Positions 24,999-33,096 of a stretch of 64,000 nucleotides of DNA are shown in pieces. The position numbers and the translations under genes were made by a program. The notes beneath the pieces are model-generated. The model saw only the letters and a list, made by a program, of their open reading frames with translations. It did not search any database and was not told the origin of the DNA. This DNA comes from Lachnospiraceae bacterium P6B14 (GTDB lineage Bacteria > Bacillota > Clostridia > Lachnospirales > Lachnospiraceae), in NCBI GenBank assembly GCA_000687695.1, contig JHWZ01000008.1, forward strand, positions 1-64,000. The letters are read 5' to 3'. Position 1 is the stretch's first letter; each line of letters opens with the position of its first letter.

Positions 24999-25952
24999 AT
25001 GTTTGGTAATAAGGATATACCTGTATACTTATTCATGGGCTTTTTGGAGAGCGGAAAGACGACCTGTATACGTGAGATCATCGAGGAAGGCAATTTCTCC
25101 GATGGAAAAAGGTCGTTACTTATCCTGACTGAGCAGGGTGAGGCGGAACTCGACGAAGCCCTTCTTCATATGCACAAGATCGATATGATCACGGTGGAGA
25201 ACGAAGAAGAGTTCACTGAGAACGTGTGTAACCACAACCTGAAGAAATACCGTTCCGACCGCGTGATCATAGAGGTTAACGGTATGTGGGATCTGGATAA
25301 CATCTATAATAAGGTACTTCCGGAGAACTGGGTTGTGATCCAGTGCTTCACAACGGTGAACGCGCAGACATTCGATATGTATGTGAACAACATGAAATCG
25401 ATGATGATGCCGCAATTCCAGATGGCGGATCTGGTCATATTTAACAGGTGTAATTCCGATATGGACAAACCGTCCATGCGTCGCGCCGTAAAGGGCATAA
25501 ACAGGATGACACAGGTTATATTCGAGTCTGAGGACGGAACAGTAGAGAATAACATAGAAGAAGAGCTTCCATACGATATAAACGCGGACGAGATCACGCT
25601 GGAGGATGATGATTTCGGGCTGTGGTATATAGATGTGACTGAACATCCCGAGAAATATGAGGAAAAAACCATCACGTTCAAGGGTCAGGTGTATCGTTCG
25701 CCGAACTTCCCGGGCGGGACTTTCGTTCCGGCGCGTGCCGCGATGACATGCTGCGCGGATGATATCCAGAAGATTGGTTTTCTATGTCACTGGAAGGATG
25801 CGGAGTCGCTTTGTGTAGATAGTTGGGTGACGGTCTCAGTGAAGGTAAAGCCGGAGTTCAATCCGCAGTATCAACAATTGTACCCTGTTCTTTGGGCAGA
25901 TAACGTCTCTCCGGCGGAGCCGCCGGCAGACGAAACAGTATATTTTTCATAA
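24999..25952 (+). CDS. G3E GTPase fused to a YcgQ-like domain
   Basis: The first ~180 residues form a second G3E-type GTPase: Walker [10 protein letters not shown] (14-22), [13 protein letters not shown], and [13 protein letters not shown] in the Walker B position. The family's CxCC metal motif is absent. From about residue 220 to the end it resembles the C-terminal domain of YcgQ/TIGR03943 (DUF1980): [14 protein letters not shown], then [12 protein letters not shown] with Cys251-Cys252, then a WVTV strand and a Pro-rich end. YcgQ normally partners the permease-like YcgR, and its genes often lie near COG0523 genes. A single chain combining both is unusual. AGGAG lies just upstream. Likely role: metal handling with the preceding GTPase, by inference. 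Confidence 0.75.
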   Translation: MFGNKDIPVYLFMGFLESGKTTCIREIIEEGNFSDGKRSLLILTEQGEAELDEALLHMHKIDMITVENEEEFTENVCNHNLKKYRSDRVIIEVNGMWDLDNIYNKVLPENWVVIQCFTTVNAQTFDMYVNNMKSMMMPQFQMADLVIFNRCNSDMDKPSMRRAVKGINRMTQVIFESEDGTVENNIEEELPYDINADEITLEDDDFGLWYIDVTEHPEKYEEKTITFKGQVYRSPNFPGGTFVPARAAMTCCADDIQKIGFLCHWKDAESLCVDSWVTVSVKVKPEFNPQYQQLYPVLWADNVSPAEPPADETVYFS

Positions 25953-25969
25953 TGGAGGAGTGTAAGAAA

Positions 25970-27175
25970 ATGTCAAAAATTGAAATGAAGACACCTTTGG
26001 TGGAGATGGACGGAGATGAGATGACCAGGATCCTCTGGAAAATGATCAAGGATGAACTGCTCGAGCCGTACATCAATCTGAAAACAGAGTATTATGATCT
26101 CGGCCTGGAGAATCGTAATGAGACTGATGATCAGGTTACGATCGATTCGGCAGAGGCTACAAAGAAGTATGGTGTCGCTGTTAAGTGCGCAACCATCACA
26201 CCGAATGCAGCCAGAGTTGAAGAGTACAAGCTGAAGGAAATGTGGAAATCGCCGAACGGAACGATCCGAGCTATCCTGGACGGAACCGTGTTCAGAGCCC
26301 CGATACAGGTGAAGGGTATCGATCCCTGTGTGAAGAATTGGAAAAAACCTATCACACTTGCCAGACATGCGTACGGTGATGTATATAAAAATGTCGAGAT
26401 TCGCGTTCCCGGAGCGGGAAAAGCTGAGCTTGTTTTCACCGGTGCGGACGGTAAGGAGATCAGGCAGACCATACAGGAATTCGATGGTCCGGGCGTGATT
26501 CAGGGTGTTCATAACACCGATAAATCGATAACAAGCTTTGCTAAATCGTGTTTCAACTATGCGCTGGACACAAAACAGGATCTTTGGTTCGCGACAAAGG
26601 ACACGATTTCCAAGACTTATGATCACAGATTCAAGGATATTTTTGAAGAGATTTATGAAACCGAGTATAAAGAAAAGTTCGAGAAAAACGGACTTGAGTA
26701 TTTCTACACATTGATCGATGACGCCGTTGCGCGAGTGATGAAGACCGAGGGTGGTTTTATCTGGGCTTGCAAAAATTATGACGGCGATGTGATGAGTGAC
26801 ATGGTGTCGTCGGCATGTGGATCACTTGCGATGATGACATCGGTTCTCGTTTCACCATCCGGAGTGTATGAATATGAAGCAGCACACGGAACGGTTCAGA
26901 GACATTATTACAAGCATTTGAACGGTGAAGAGACCTCAACGAACTCGGTTGCGACTATCTTTGCGTGGACGGGAGCCCTTAGAAAGCGCGGTGAGCTCGA
27001 TGGGATTTCTGAATTGTGTAGTTTCGCTGATAAGTTAGAGAAGGCAACACTGTCAACTATCGAGTCCGGGAAGATGACCAAGGACCTGGCTCTCATCACA
27101 TCTATGGACAATGTGACAGTATTAAACAGCGAGAATTTCATCAAAGCGATCAGAGAAACATTCGACGCTATGTGA
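25970..27175 (+). CDS. icd: NADP-dependent isocitrate dehydrogenase
   Basis: Oxidative decarboxylation of isocitrate to 2-oxoglutarate, giving NADPH and the carbon skeleton for glutamate. The opening [17 protein letters not shown] and the later [20 protein letters not shown] and [17 protein letters not shown] are diagnostic of the homodimeric type II enzymes, typical of eukaryotes and some bacteria, rather than the E. coli type. Length 401 residues, normal. ATG 25970 is used because GGAGGAG (25954-25960) sits 9 nt before it; an in-frame ATG at 25952 overlaps the stop of the previous gene. Close spacing suggests co-transcription with the two G3E genes. Confidence 0.93.
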   Translation: MSKIEMKTPLVEMDGDEMTRILWKMIKDELLEPYINLKTEYYDLGLENRNETDDQVTIDSAEATKKYGVAVKCATITPNAARVEEYKLKEMWKSPNGTIRAILDGTVFRAPIQVKGIDPCVKNWKKPITLARHAYGDVYKNVEIRVPGAGKAELVFTGADGKEIRQTIQEFDGPGVIQGVHNTDKSITSFAKSCFNYALDTKQDLWFATKDTISKTYDHRFKDIFEEIYETEYKEKFEKNGLEYFYTLIDDAVARVMKTEGGFIWACKNYDGDVMSDMVSSACGSLAMMTSVLVSPSGVYEYEAAHGTVQRHYYKHLNGEETSTNSVATIFAWTGALRKRGELDGISELCSFADKLEKATLSTIESGKMTKDLALITSMDNVTVLNSENFIKAIRETFDAM

Positions 27176-27177
27176 TA

Positions 27178-27208
27178 TTGATGTGCTGTAGGAGTGTACA
27201 GCAATCAA
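27178..27208 (+). other. Hairpin between icd and the GNAT gene
   Basis: TTGAT-GCTGTA (27178-27190) pairs with TACAGC-ATCAA (27197-27208) across a GGAGTG loop. It starts two bases after the icd stop and lacks a T-run; probably an RNA 3'-end or processing element. Confidence 0.45.
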
Positions 27209-27232
27209 AAATGGGTTGGGAGCGTATAAATT

Positions 27233-27700
27233 ATGCAAATATGCAAGCTTAGAGAGGATCACCTTCGTGATGCGCTTGAGTTGGTGTGGGAGGTTTTTGA
27301 TGAGTTCGAGGCCCCTGATTATGAGGAGATGGGCATAAAGACTTTCCAACACTTTATCGAGTTTCATGCGATGAGAGACCGACTGGAAAAGGGTGAGATG
27401 AAGCTGTGGGGGTGCTATCAGAACAGCTATCTTGTCGGAGTGATGGCGCTCAGAGAGGGGCAGCATATCAGCTTGCTCTTTGTGAGAAAGAGATTTCATC
27501 ATCTCGGGATCGCCAGCAGACTGGTTCGTATAGCGATATCCGATGTGAAGGCTCAGAGGCCGGAGATACCGCAGATTACCGTAAACTCTTCACCTTATGC
27601 GGTTGGGTTTTATGAAGCTGTGGGGTTCAAGGCTCTGGGACCTGAGGAAAAGAGAGATGGTATCAGGTATACTCCCATGAGAAGATCTCTGGAGGATTGA
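27233..27700 (+). CDS. GNAT family N-acetyltransferase
   Basis: A 155-residue acetyl-CoA-dependent acetyltransferase fold. The acceptor part (FIEFHAMRDRLEKGEMKLWGCYQNSYLVGVMALRE) is followed by the acetyl-CoA pyrophosphate loop, LFVRKRFHHLGIASRLV (Q/RxxGxG/A type), and the C-terminal NSSPYAVGFYEAVGFKALG typical of GNAT proteins. GGGAG lies 10 nt before ATG. It overlaps, by frame only, an upstream extension of the sortase gene; the real starts are 50 bp apart. Substrate is unknown and could be a small molecule, peptide or protein amine. Confidence 0.85.
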   Translation: MQICKLREDHLRDALELVWEVFDEFEAPDYEEMGIKTFQHFIEFHAMRDRLEKGEMKLWGCYQNSYLVGVMALREGQHISLLFVRKRFHHLGIASRLVRIAISDVKAQRPEIPQITVNSSPYAVGFYEAVGFKALGPEEKRDGIRYTPMRRSLED

Positions 27701-27750
27701 CTGAAGGGAACGGTAACATAAACTGTGTAGAGAGCAGGAGAGAGTTGCGT

Positions 27751-28554
27751 ATGAAAAAAATCGTCATGAACATACTGATCATCGTGTTTGCAGCTGTTTT
27801 TATAGGGTGTGGATGGTTCCTTTATAGTTACTATCGTGATGCCGGTGAGGCGAGCGACAGGATAGAGGAGCTCGAACAGCTGGTAGATGAGACAGAGGCA
27901 GAGCCCGAGGATGCGCCGGATATAGCGGAAGATATAGAGATCACAGCTCCTTCCGGTCAGAAAAAGCATGTTATGAAGAAGTACAAAAAGCTCTATAAAA
28001 AGAATAATGATGTAATGGGTTGGATAAAGATCGATGATACGCCGATAAATTATCCTGTGATGTATACTCCTTTGGATAATGAATACTATATCCACAGAAA
28101 CTTCGATAAAAAGGAGGATTCCAACGGACTTCCTTTCCTGGACGGAGCTTGTGACCCTGATGATCCGAACAATAACCTTCTAATATATGGCCATCATATG
28201 AGAAGCGGCATGATGTTCGCACATCTTATGGACTTTGAGAAGGAAAGCTTCTATAAAAAGCACAAGATCATCAAGTTTGACACTTTGTATGAAAAAGGAA
28301 AATATGAAGTGGTGGCTGCTTTCCGTTCCAAGGTTTATAAGGAAACAGAAAAGACTTTCAAGTATTATGAGTACATAGGAAAGCTCACTGAGAAACGATT
28401 TGACGAGTATATTAAAGGGATACAGAAGCTCGCAGCGTACAAAACAGGCGTAAAACCCAAGTATGGTGAGCAGTTGTTATCTTTGGTTACATGTGCTTAT
28501 CATACTGACGAAGGAAGGTTTGTAGTAGTCGCAAGAAAGATAGAAGAAGAATAA
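27751..28554 (+). CDS. srtB: Class B sortase
   Basis: Membrane-anchored cysteine transpeptidase that joins surface proteins to peptidoglycan or to one another. An N-terminal membrane helix (about residues 5-25) is followed by an acidic coiled stretch, then the sortase barrel. Catalytic residues: His148 in IYGHHM, Cys248 in LVTCAY, Arg256 in EGRFVVVAR, the class B arrangement. ATG 27751 has CAGGAGAG about 9 nt upstream; the longer frame would start inside the GNAT gene. Its likely clients are unknown; the giant protein at 14040-20531 carries a PQTGD sorting-like signal and is the nearest candidate. Confidence 0.9.
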   Translation: MKKIVMNILIIVFAAVFIGCGWFLYSYYRDAGEASDRIEELEQLVDETEAEPEDAPDIAEDIEITAPSGQKKHVMKKYKKLYKKNNDVMGWIKIDDTPINYPVMYTPLDNEYYIHRNFDKKEDSNGLPFLDGACDPDDPNNNLLIYGHHMRSGMMFAHLMDFEKESFYKKHKIIKFDTLYEKGKYEVVAAFRSKVYKETEKTFKYYEYIGKLTEKRFDEYIKGIQKLAAYKTGVKPKYGEQLLSLVTCAYHTDEGRFVVVARKIEEE

Positions 28555-28571
28555 TCCGGATAAAAAAACAC

Positions 28572-28632
28572 TTGACAAAAAAACAATCTCGTATTATCAT
28601 ACTGACAAAGTAGGATATACGAGATTTTTTTA
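28572..28632 (+). promoter_or_regulatory. Rrf2-gene promoter inside an inverted repeat
   Basis: TTGACA (28572-28577), 17 bp, TATCAT (28595-28600). A perfect 10-bp inverted repeat AATCTCGTAT (28585-28594) / ATACGAGATT (28617-28626) brackets the -10 and transcription start and runs into a T-run. It could be an autorepressor site and also end transcripts arriving from the sortase gene. Confidence 0.65.
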
Positions 28633-28669
28633 TGGAAAGACATTTTGAGCCGAGGGAATGGAGGTAAAA

Positions 28670-29104
28670 ATGAAGATATCAACAAAGGGGAGATATGCGT
28701 TGAGGCTTATGCTGGAGATCAGCATGTGCGAAAGTGACAGGCCGGTTAGGATTAGAGAGATTGCTGAGAAACAAAACATCTCTGACAAGTATCTGGAGCA
28801 AATTATATCAATACTTAATAAAGCTGGATTTGTACGCAGTATCAGGGGCCCACAGGGTGGATATCTGCTTACCAGAAAGCCATCTGAGTACACGGTAGGA
28901 GATATACTCAGGTTGACTGAGGGGAGCCTGGCACCGGTGGATTGTGCAGATGAGAGGATACATGACTGTCCAAGAAAAGCACAGTGCTCGACTGTTATCA
29001 TATGGAAGAAAATCTTTGATGCAGTGAATGAGGTCGTAGATGGGATCACACTGCAGGATATAAAGGAGTGGCAGACCTCGATAAATGGAGATTATTGCAT
29101 ATGA
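28670..29104 (+). CDS. Rrf2 family regulator with IscR-like Cys triad
   Basis: Winged-helix transcription regulator of the Rrf2 family (IscR, NsrR, CymR, RsrR). The N-terminus MKISTKGRYALRLM and recognition helix IREIAEKQNISDKYLEQIISILNKAGFVRSIRGPQGGY are canonical. Three cysteines, Cys92, Cys100 and Cys106, match in placement the [2Fe-2S] ligands of IscR, so it may sense iron-sulfur or redox state; B. subtilis CymR lacks such a triad. It directly precedes metY and cysK, whose promoter resembles its own, so it probably controls sulfur-amino-acid synthesis. ATG 28670 is chosen with GGAGG 5 nt upstream and the conserved N-terminus. Confidence 0.85.
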   Translation: MKISTKGRYALRLMLEISMCESDRPVRIREIAEKQNISDKYLEQIISILNKAGFVRSIRGPQGGYLLTRKPSEYTVGDILRLTEGSLAPVDCADERIHDCPRKAQCSTVIIWKKIFDAVNEVVDGITLQDIKEWQTSINGDYCI

Positions 29105-29193
29105 TAAGAAATAGTTATACCCCTGAAAAGTTCGATTTTTCAGCACTTTTGATAAAACCCTAGTAAAAAGATAGGAAAAATTGAAAAAATCTA

Positions 29194-29222
29194 TTGACAA
29201 CTAAAAATCTTTGTTGTATCAT
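29194..29222 (+). promoter_or_regulatory. metY promoter
   Basis: TTGACA (29194-29199), 17 bp, TATCAT (29217-29222): the same two boxes as the Rrf2-gene promoter, and the spacers share AATCT and a T-rich end. Expected transcription starts near 29229. Confidence 0.75.
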
Positions 29223-29228
29223 ATGCCC

Positions 29229-29271
29229 ATACTCAATAATTCATACCGAAACGCTATGAATTGCGGAGTAT
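29229..29271 (+). promoter_or_regulatory. Imperfect palindrome in the metY leader
   Basis: ATACTC (29229-29234) and ATTCATA (29239-29245) pair with TATGAAT (29255-29261) and GAGTAT (29266-29271) around a symmetric 4x4 loop. It starts at the predicted +1, so it could be a DNA operator or a leader hairpin. A further GAGTAT follows at 29280. No SAM or T-box riboswitch pattern is visible. Confidence 0.5.
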
Positions 29272-29325
29272 AGAATTCCGAGTATCCATAATACAATTTG
29301 AGAAAGAAAAAAGGAGGAAGTGGCA

Positions 29326-30633
29326 ATGAGCAAGAAAGAGTATAAGGACAGAAACTTACGTTTTGAAACTTTGCAGTTACATGTAGGACAGGAGGAGGCT
29401 GATCCGGTTACCGATTCAAGAGCGGTACCGATCTACCAGACTTCATCATATGTTTTCCATAACAGTGATCATGCTGAGGCACGTTTCGGACTTGCTGACG
29501 CAGGTAATATATATGGAAGACTTACAAACCCGACACAGGATGTGTTTGAGAAGAGAATCGCAGCTTTAGAGGGTGGTGTGGCAGCGCTCGGTGTAGCCAG
29601 CGGCGCAGCAGCTATCAGCTATGTGTTCCAGACTCTCGGCGAGGGCGGTGGACATATCGTTTCAGCTTCCAATATATATGGAGGAACTTACAACCTTCTC
29701 GAGCATACGCTTCCGAACTACGGAATCAGTACGACTTTTGTAGCTCCGGATGATACGGCAGCTCTTGAGGCGGCTATCAAGCCTGAAACAAAGGGTGTAT
29801 TTATCGAGACTCTCGGAAATCCGAAGTCAGACGTTGTTGATATCGAGGGTATCGCAAATATTGCTCACAAGCACGGACTTCCGTTGGTTGTAGATAATAC
29901 GTTCGGTACTCCGTATCTCGTTCGCCCGATTGATTTCGGTGCTGACATCGTGGTTCATTCAGCTACCAAGTTCATCGGTGGACACGGTACCACGATCGGT
30001 GGTGTGATCATCGATAGCGGAAAGTTTGACTGGGGTGCAAGCGGAAGATTTGATTCTCTGACCAAGCCGAATCCGAGTTATCACGGAATCAGCTTTACAG
30101 AGGCTGTTGGACCGGCTGCTTTTGTTACTAAGATCAGAGCAATCCTGCTTAGAGATACCGGTGCGACACTGTCACCGTTCCATGCATTCTTCTTCCTTCA
30201 GGGATTGGAGACTCTGTCACTCAGAGTTGAGCGTCATACGGAGAACGCGCTGAAGGTTGCCAAGTATCTGAGCGAGCATCCGCAGGTAGAGGCGGTACAT
30301 CATCCGTCATTGTCAACGGATCCGAAGCAGCAGGAGCTTTATAAGAAGTACTTCCCGAACGGAGGAGGAACTATCTTCACATTTGAGATTAAGGGTGATG
30401 AGAGAAAAGCGAAGGATTTCATCGACAATCTGGAGATCTTTTCACTGCTTGCGAACGTTGCTGACGTTAAGTCGCTCGTGATCCATCCGGCCAGCACAAC
30501 ACATTCCCAGATGAGTGATGAGGAGTTGGAAGAGGTTGGAATCAAAAAGAACACTATTCGTCTTTCAATCGGAACCGAGCATATCGATGATATTATCGAG
30601 GATCTCGAAGAAGCGTTTAAAGCAGTAGGCTAA
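29326..30633 (+). CDS. metY: O-acetylhomoserine sulfhydrylase
   Basis: PLP enzyme of the Cys/Met-metabolism family that makes homocysteine (or cysteine) from O-acetylhomoserine (or O-acetylserine) and sulfide. Seen: FETLQLHVGQ, PIYQTSSYVF and YGRLTNPTQDVFEKRIAALEGG at the N-terminus, VDNTFGTPYL near 190, and the PLP Lys in HSATKFIGGHG near 210. Length 435 residues and the long form with an insertion match MetY rather than MetB/MetC. I place the start at ATG 29326 (AAGGAGGA 7 nt upstream); a GTG two codons earlier is too close to the site. cysK follows 58 bp later. Confidence 0.92.
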   Translation: MSKKEYKDRNLRFETLQLHVGQEEADPVTDSRAVPIYQTSSYVFHNSDHAEARFGLADAGNIYGRLTNPTQDVFEKRIAALEGGVAALGVASGAAAISYVFQTLGEGGGHIVSASNIYGGTYNLLEHTLPNYGISTTFVAPDDTAALEAAIKPETKGVFIETLGNPKSDVVDIEGIANIAHKHGLPLVVDNTFGTPYLVRPIDFGADIVVHSATKFIGGHGTTIGGVIIDSGKFDWGASGRFDSLTKPNPSYHGISFTEAVGPAAFVTKIRAILLRDTGATLSPFHAFFFLQGLETLSLRVERHTENALKVAKYLSEHPQVEAVHHPSLSTDPKQQELYKKYFPNGGGTIFTFEIKGDERKAKDFIDNLEIFSLLANVADVKSLVIHPASTTHSQMSDEELEEVGIKKNTIRLSIGTEHIDDIIEDLEEAFKAVG

Positions 30634-30640
30634 AGTATAC

Positions 30641-30669
30641 GCGTCGGACGCAGTGTGAGCTGCCGACGC
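30641..30669 (+). other. Hairpin between metY and cysK
   Basis: GCGTCGG (30641-30647) pairs perfectly with CCGACGC (30663-30669), with CAG/CTG inside. No T-run; it separates two genes of the same pathway and may tune relative expression. Confidence 0.5.
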
Positions 30670-30691
30670 TTAATCCAAGGAGGTTTATATT

Positions 30692-31618
30692 ATGGCTATC
30701 AACAAAAGTATAATGGATCTTGTAGGAAACACGCCTGTGTTAGAGTTGGTTAACTATGAGAAGAAACTCGGGCTCGAGGCGACTGTGCTCGCAAAGCTCG
30801 AGGCTTTCAACCCGGCAGGCAGTGTCAAGGATCGTATCGCGAAGAAGATCCTTCTCGATGCATATGAGACCGGAAAGATAAACAAGGATTCGGTTATCAT
30901 CGAGCCGACAAGCGGAAATACCGGTATCGGACTTTCCGCAATCGCTGCCGCACTTGGTATCCGCATCATTATCACGATGCCGGAGACGATGAGTGTGGAG
31001 AGACGAAACATGATGAAGGCTTATGGTGCCGAGCTCGTGCTGACAGATGGTTCACAGGGTATGAAGGGCGCTATTGCCAAGGCTGATGAGCTAGCCAAGG
31101 AGCTACCGGGAAGCTTTATCCCGGGACAGTTCGTAAATGTTCTGAATCCTCAGGCTCATTATGAGACAACAGGACCGGAGATCTGGGAGCAGACTAACGG
31201 TAGTGTTGATATATTCGTAGCGGGTGTCGGAACAGGCGGTACTCTTTCAGGCGTCGGTAAATATCTGAAGGAGAAGAATCCGAATGTGAAGATCGTTGCA
31301 GTGGAGCCTGCTTCATCACCTGTTCTTTCAAAGGGAGAGAGCGGCGCACACAAGATTCAGGGTATCGGAGCCGGATTTGTTCCGGATACTCTCGATACAA
31401 ACGTATATGATGAGATCATCACCGTGGAAAACGATGATGCTTTCGCGACCGGGGGAGAGGTTGTACGCACTGACGGTGTGTTTACCGGAATCTCTGCAGG
31501 AGCTGCTCTGTGGGCGGCAACTGAGCTTGCAAAGAGGCCTGAGAACAAAGGTAAGACAATCCTTGCAGTCTTCCCCGATACAGGTGACAGATACTTATCT
31601 ACACCACTTTTCGAGTAA
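30692..31618 (+). CDS. cysK: Cysteine synthase
   Basis: PLP-dependent O-acetylserine sulfhydrylase forming cysteine from O-acetylserine and sulfide. Signature segments: [10 protein letters not shown] near the start, [10 protein letters not shown] with the PLP Lys (about residue 46), [11 protein letters not shown] near 71, and [13 protein letters not shown] near 178. The length of 308 residues is typical. AAGGAGG lies 7 nt before ATG. Together with metY and the Rrf2 regulator it forms a sulfide-assimilation cluster; no serine acetyltransferase (cysE) is in the window. Confidence 0.95.
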   Translation: MAINKSIMDLVGNTPVLELVNYEKKLGLEATVLAKLEAFNPAGSVKDRIAKKILLDAYETGKINKDSVIIEPTSGNTGIGLSAIAAALGIRIIITMPETMSVERRNMMKAYGAELVLTDGSQGMKGAIAKADELAKELPGSFIPGQFVNVLNPQAHYETTGPEIWEQTNGSVDIFVAGVGTGGTLSGVGKYLKEKNPNVKIVAVEPASSPVLSKGESGAHKIQGIGAGFVPDTLDTNVYDEIITVENDDAFATGGEVVRTDGVFTGISAGAALWAATELAKRPENKGKTILAVFPDTGDRYLSTPLFE

Positions 31619-31643
31619 AATAATATATCAAAATATGCGTGAG

Positions 31644-31707
31644 CCGAACGTGCGACCGGGATTTCGAAGAAATCCGAGCTTGGCGCGTTTGGTTTCGCGC
31701 TTTTTTT
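31644..31707 (+). terminator. cysK terminator with a competing hairpin
   Basis: GCGCG (31683-31687) with CGCGC (31696-31700) plus seven T is a terminator. The same left arm also pairs with CGTGC (31649-31653) in a longer hairpin (31644-31692, tip GGATTTC/GAAATCC). The two folds exclude each other, as in attenuators. Confidence 0.7.
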
Positions 31708-31708
31708 G

Positions 31709-31737
31709 TTGTTTTTTCTATTGGTTTATGTTAGAAT
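31709..31737 (+). promoter_or_regulatory. Promoter of the GH27-like gene
   Basis: TTGTTT (31709-31714), 17 bp, TAGAAT (31732-31737), starting within the T-rich end of the cysK terminator and 50 bp before ATG 31788. Confidence 0.55.
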
Positions 31738-31787
31738 AAATACTTAGTAAGTTCTATACACAAACACTTACAGGGAGGATATACGAT

Positions 31788-33041
31788 ATGGATTTGATCA
31801 GACCACCTATGGGATGGAACAGTTTTAGCTGTTATGGTGTGAATGTCAACGAGAACCAGGTGCGTGCGAATGCAGACTTCATGGCTGAAAACCTGAAGGA
31901 TTTCGGCTGGGAGTATATCGTTATTGATGCGGACTGGTATTCCTATACATCGGTACCGGAGCCGGGTGCGGATATCTATGTTCCTTTCAATCGAATGGAG
32001 ATAGATGAGTATTCGAGACCGTTTCCATGTGTCCAGAAGTTCCCGTCGGCTGCTGCCGGAGCCGGATTCGCCCCTTTGGCGAGCTATATACACGGCTTGG
32101 GACTGAAGTTCGGTATCACTATGATGAGAGGTATCCCTCGTGTGGCTGCGCACACTCATAGTAAGTTGTGGAATACTGAGATAACTGCGAATCAGATAGC
32201 AAATCCATACTCGATAAGTACGTGGAATCCGGATATGTACGGAGTTGATATCAATAAGACAGGGGCGCAGGATTACTATGATTCTCTCTTTGAGCTCTAT
32301 GCTGAATGGGGAGTTGACTTTGTTAAGTGTGAGGATATCTGCAGACTGGAGACCGAAGAGGAGAAAGCAGAGGCGGAGATGATCCGTCAGGCGATGGATA
32401 AATGCTCTCGTGATATGATCCTTTCGTTGGCGCCGGGACCCGCTGATCTGGAGTCGTGTGATTTTTACAGGGCGAATTCCGAATTGTGGAGAATGGCTGA
32501 GCCGATAGGGGACAGCTGGGAAGAGCTTCGAACGATGTTCGATGTGTGCAAGACATGGATGGGAAAGCCGTCTGATGAGGGATTCCCGGACTGTGGAGAT
32601 CTGCCGGTGGGACTTCTCGGGATCGGATTCGGGAATGAACACAGGACAAGTCTTACCATAGAAGAAGAGAAAAGTATGATAGCTTTGTGGAGTATTTTCA
32701 GATCACCGCTTATGATTGGATCTGAGATGAACAAGCTTGATCAGGAGACCATAGGGTTACTTACAAACCTGCAGGTTTTGAGGCTTACAGAGGTATCTAC
32801 GGGTGCCAGAGAGGCTTATCGCGATACTGATGTGATCGTTTGGAGAGCGAAGGATCGTTACGATGAGGCCGAATATGTGGCGATGTTCAATATTTCGACT
32901 GCAGCAACGCCTATTTGCCCGAAACCTTTCATCAGTAAGAAGGATGGCTTGGCTATAGACCTTTGGAAGGGCGCGGAGATCAATATCCGCTCTACAGAGG
33001 AGATTCCGGGACACGGGTGTCTGTTAATAAGAGTTGAGTAG
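31788..33041 (+). CDS. GH27-like protein with altered catalytic residues
   Basis: Matches bacterial GH27 alpha-galactosidases along its length: PPMGWNSFSCYG at residues 4-15, YIVIDADWY near 44, LGLKFGITMMRGIP near 104, WNPDMYGVD, WGVDFVKCEDIC near 175-185, RSPLMIGSEM near 305. In the family the nucleophile is the Asp of KxD; here it is Glu182 (KCE). The acid/base Asp after WRxxx is Pro239 (WRMAEPIGDSW). Both changes are single clean codons in an intact frame of 417 residues with no signal peptide, so a cytosolic protein that either binds sugar without cleaving it or uses different chemistry is likely. Alignment by eye; the acid/base position is the less certain. Confidence 0.75.
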   Translation: MDLIRPPMGWNSFSCYGVNVNENQVRANADFMAENLKDFGWEYIVIDADWYSYTSVPEPGADIYVPFNRMEIDEYSRPFPCVQKFPSAAAGAGFAPLASYIHGLGLKFGITMMRGIPRVAAHTHSKLWNTEITANQIANPYSISTWNPDMYGVDINKTGAQDYYDSLFELYAEWGVDFVKCEDICRLETEEEKAEAEMIRQAMDKCSRDMILSLAPGPADLESCDFYRANSELWRMAEPIGDSWEELRTMFDVCKTWMGKPSDEGFPDCGDLPVGLLGIGFGNEHRTSLTIEEEKSMIALWSIFRSPLMIGSEMNKLDQETIGLLTNLQVLRLTEVSTGAREAYRDTDVIVWRAKDRYDEAEYVAMFNISTAATPICPKPFISKKDGLAIDLWKGAEINIRSTEEIPGHGCLLIRVE

Positions 33042-33096
33042 TATTTTGACATTAATTAAAACAATACAAACAAAAAATTATAAGGAGGCATAATAA

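Noticed and set aside
29223-29325. SAM or T-box riboswitch before metY
   Set aside because: None of the conserved cores of those classes is visible; only the imperfect palindrome is present.
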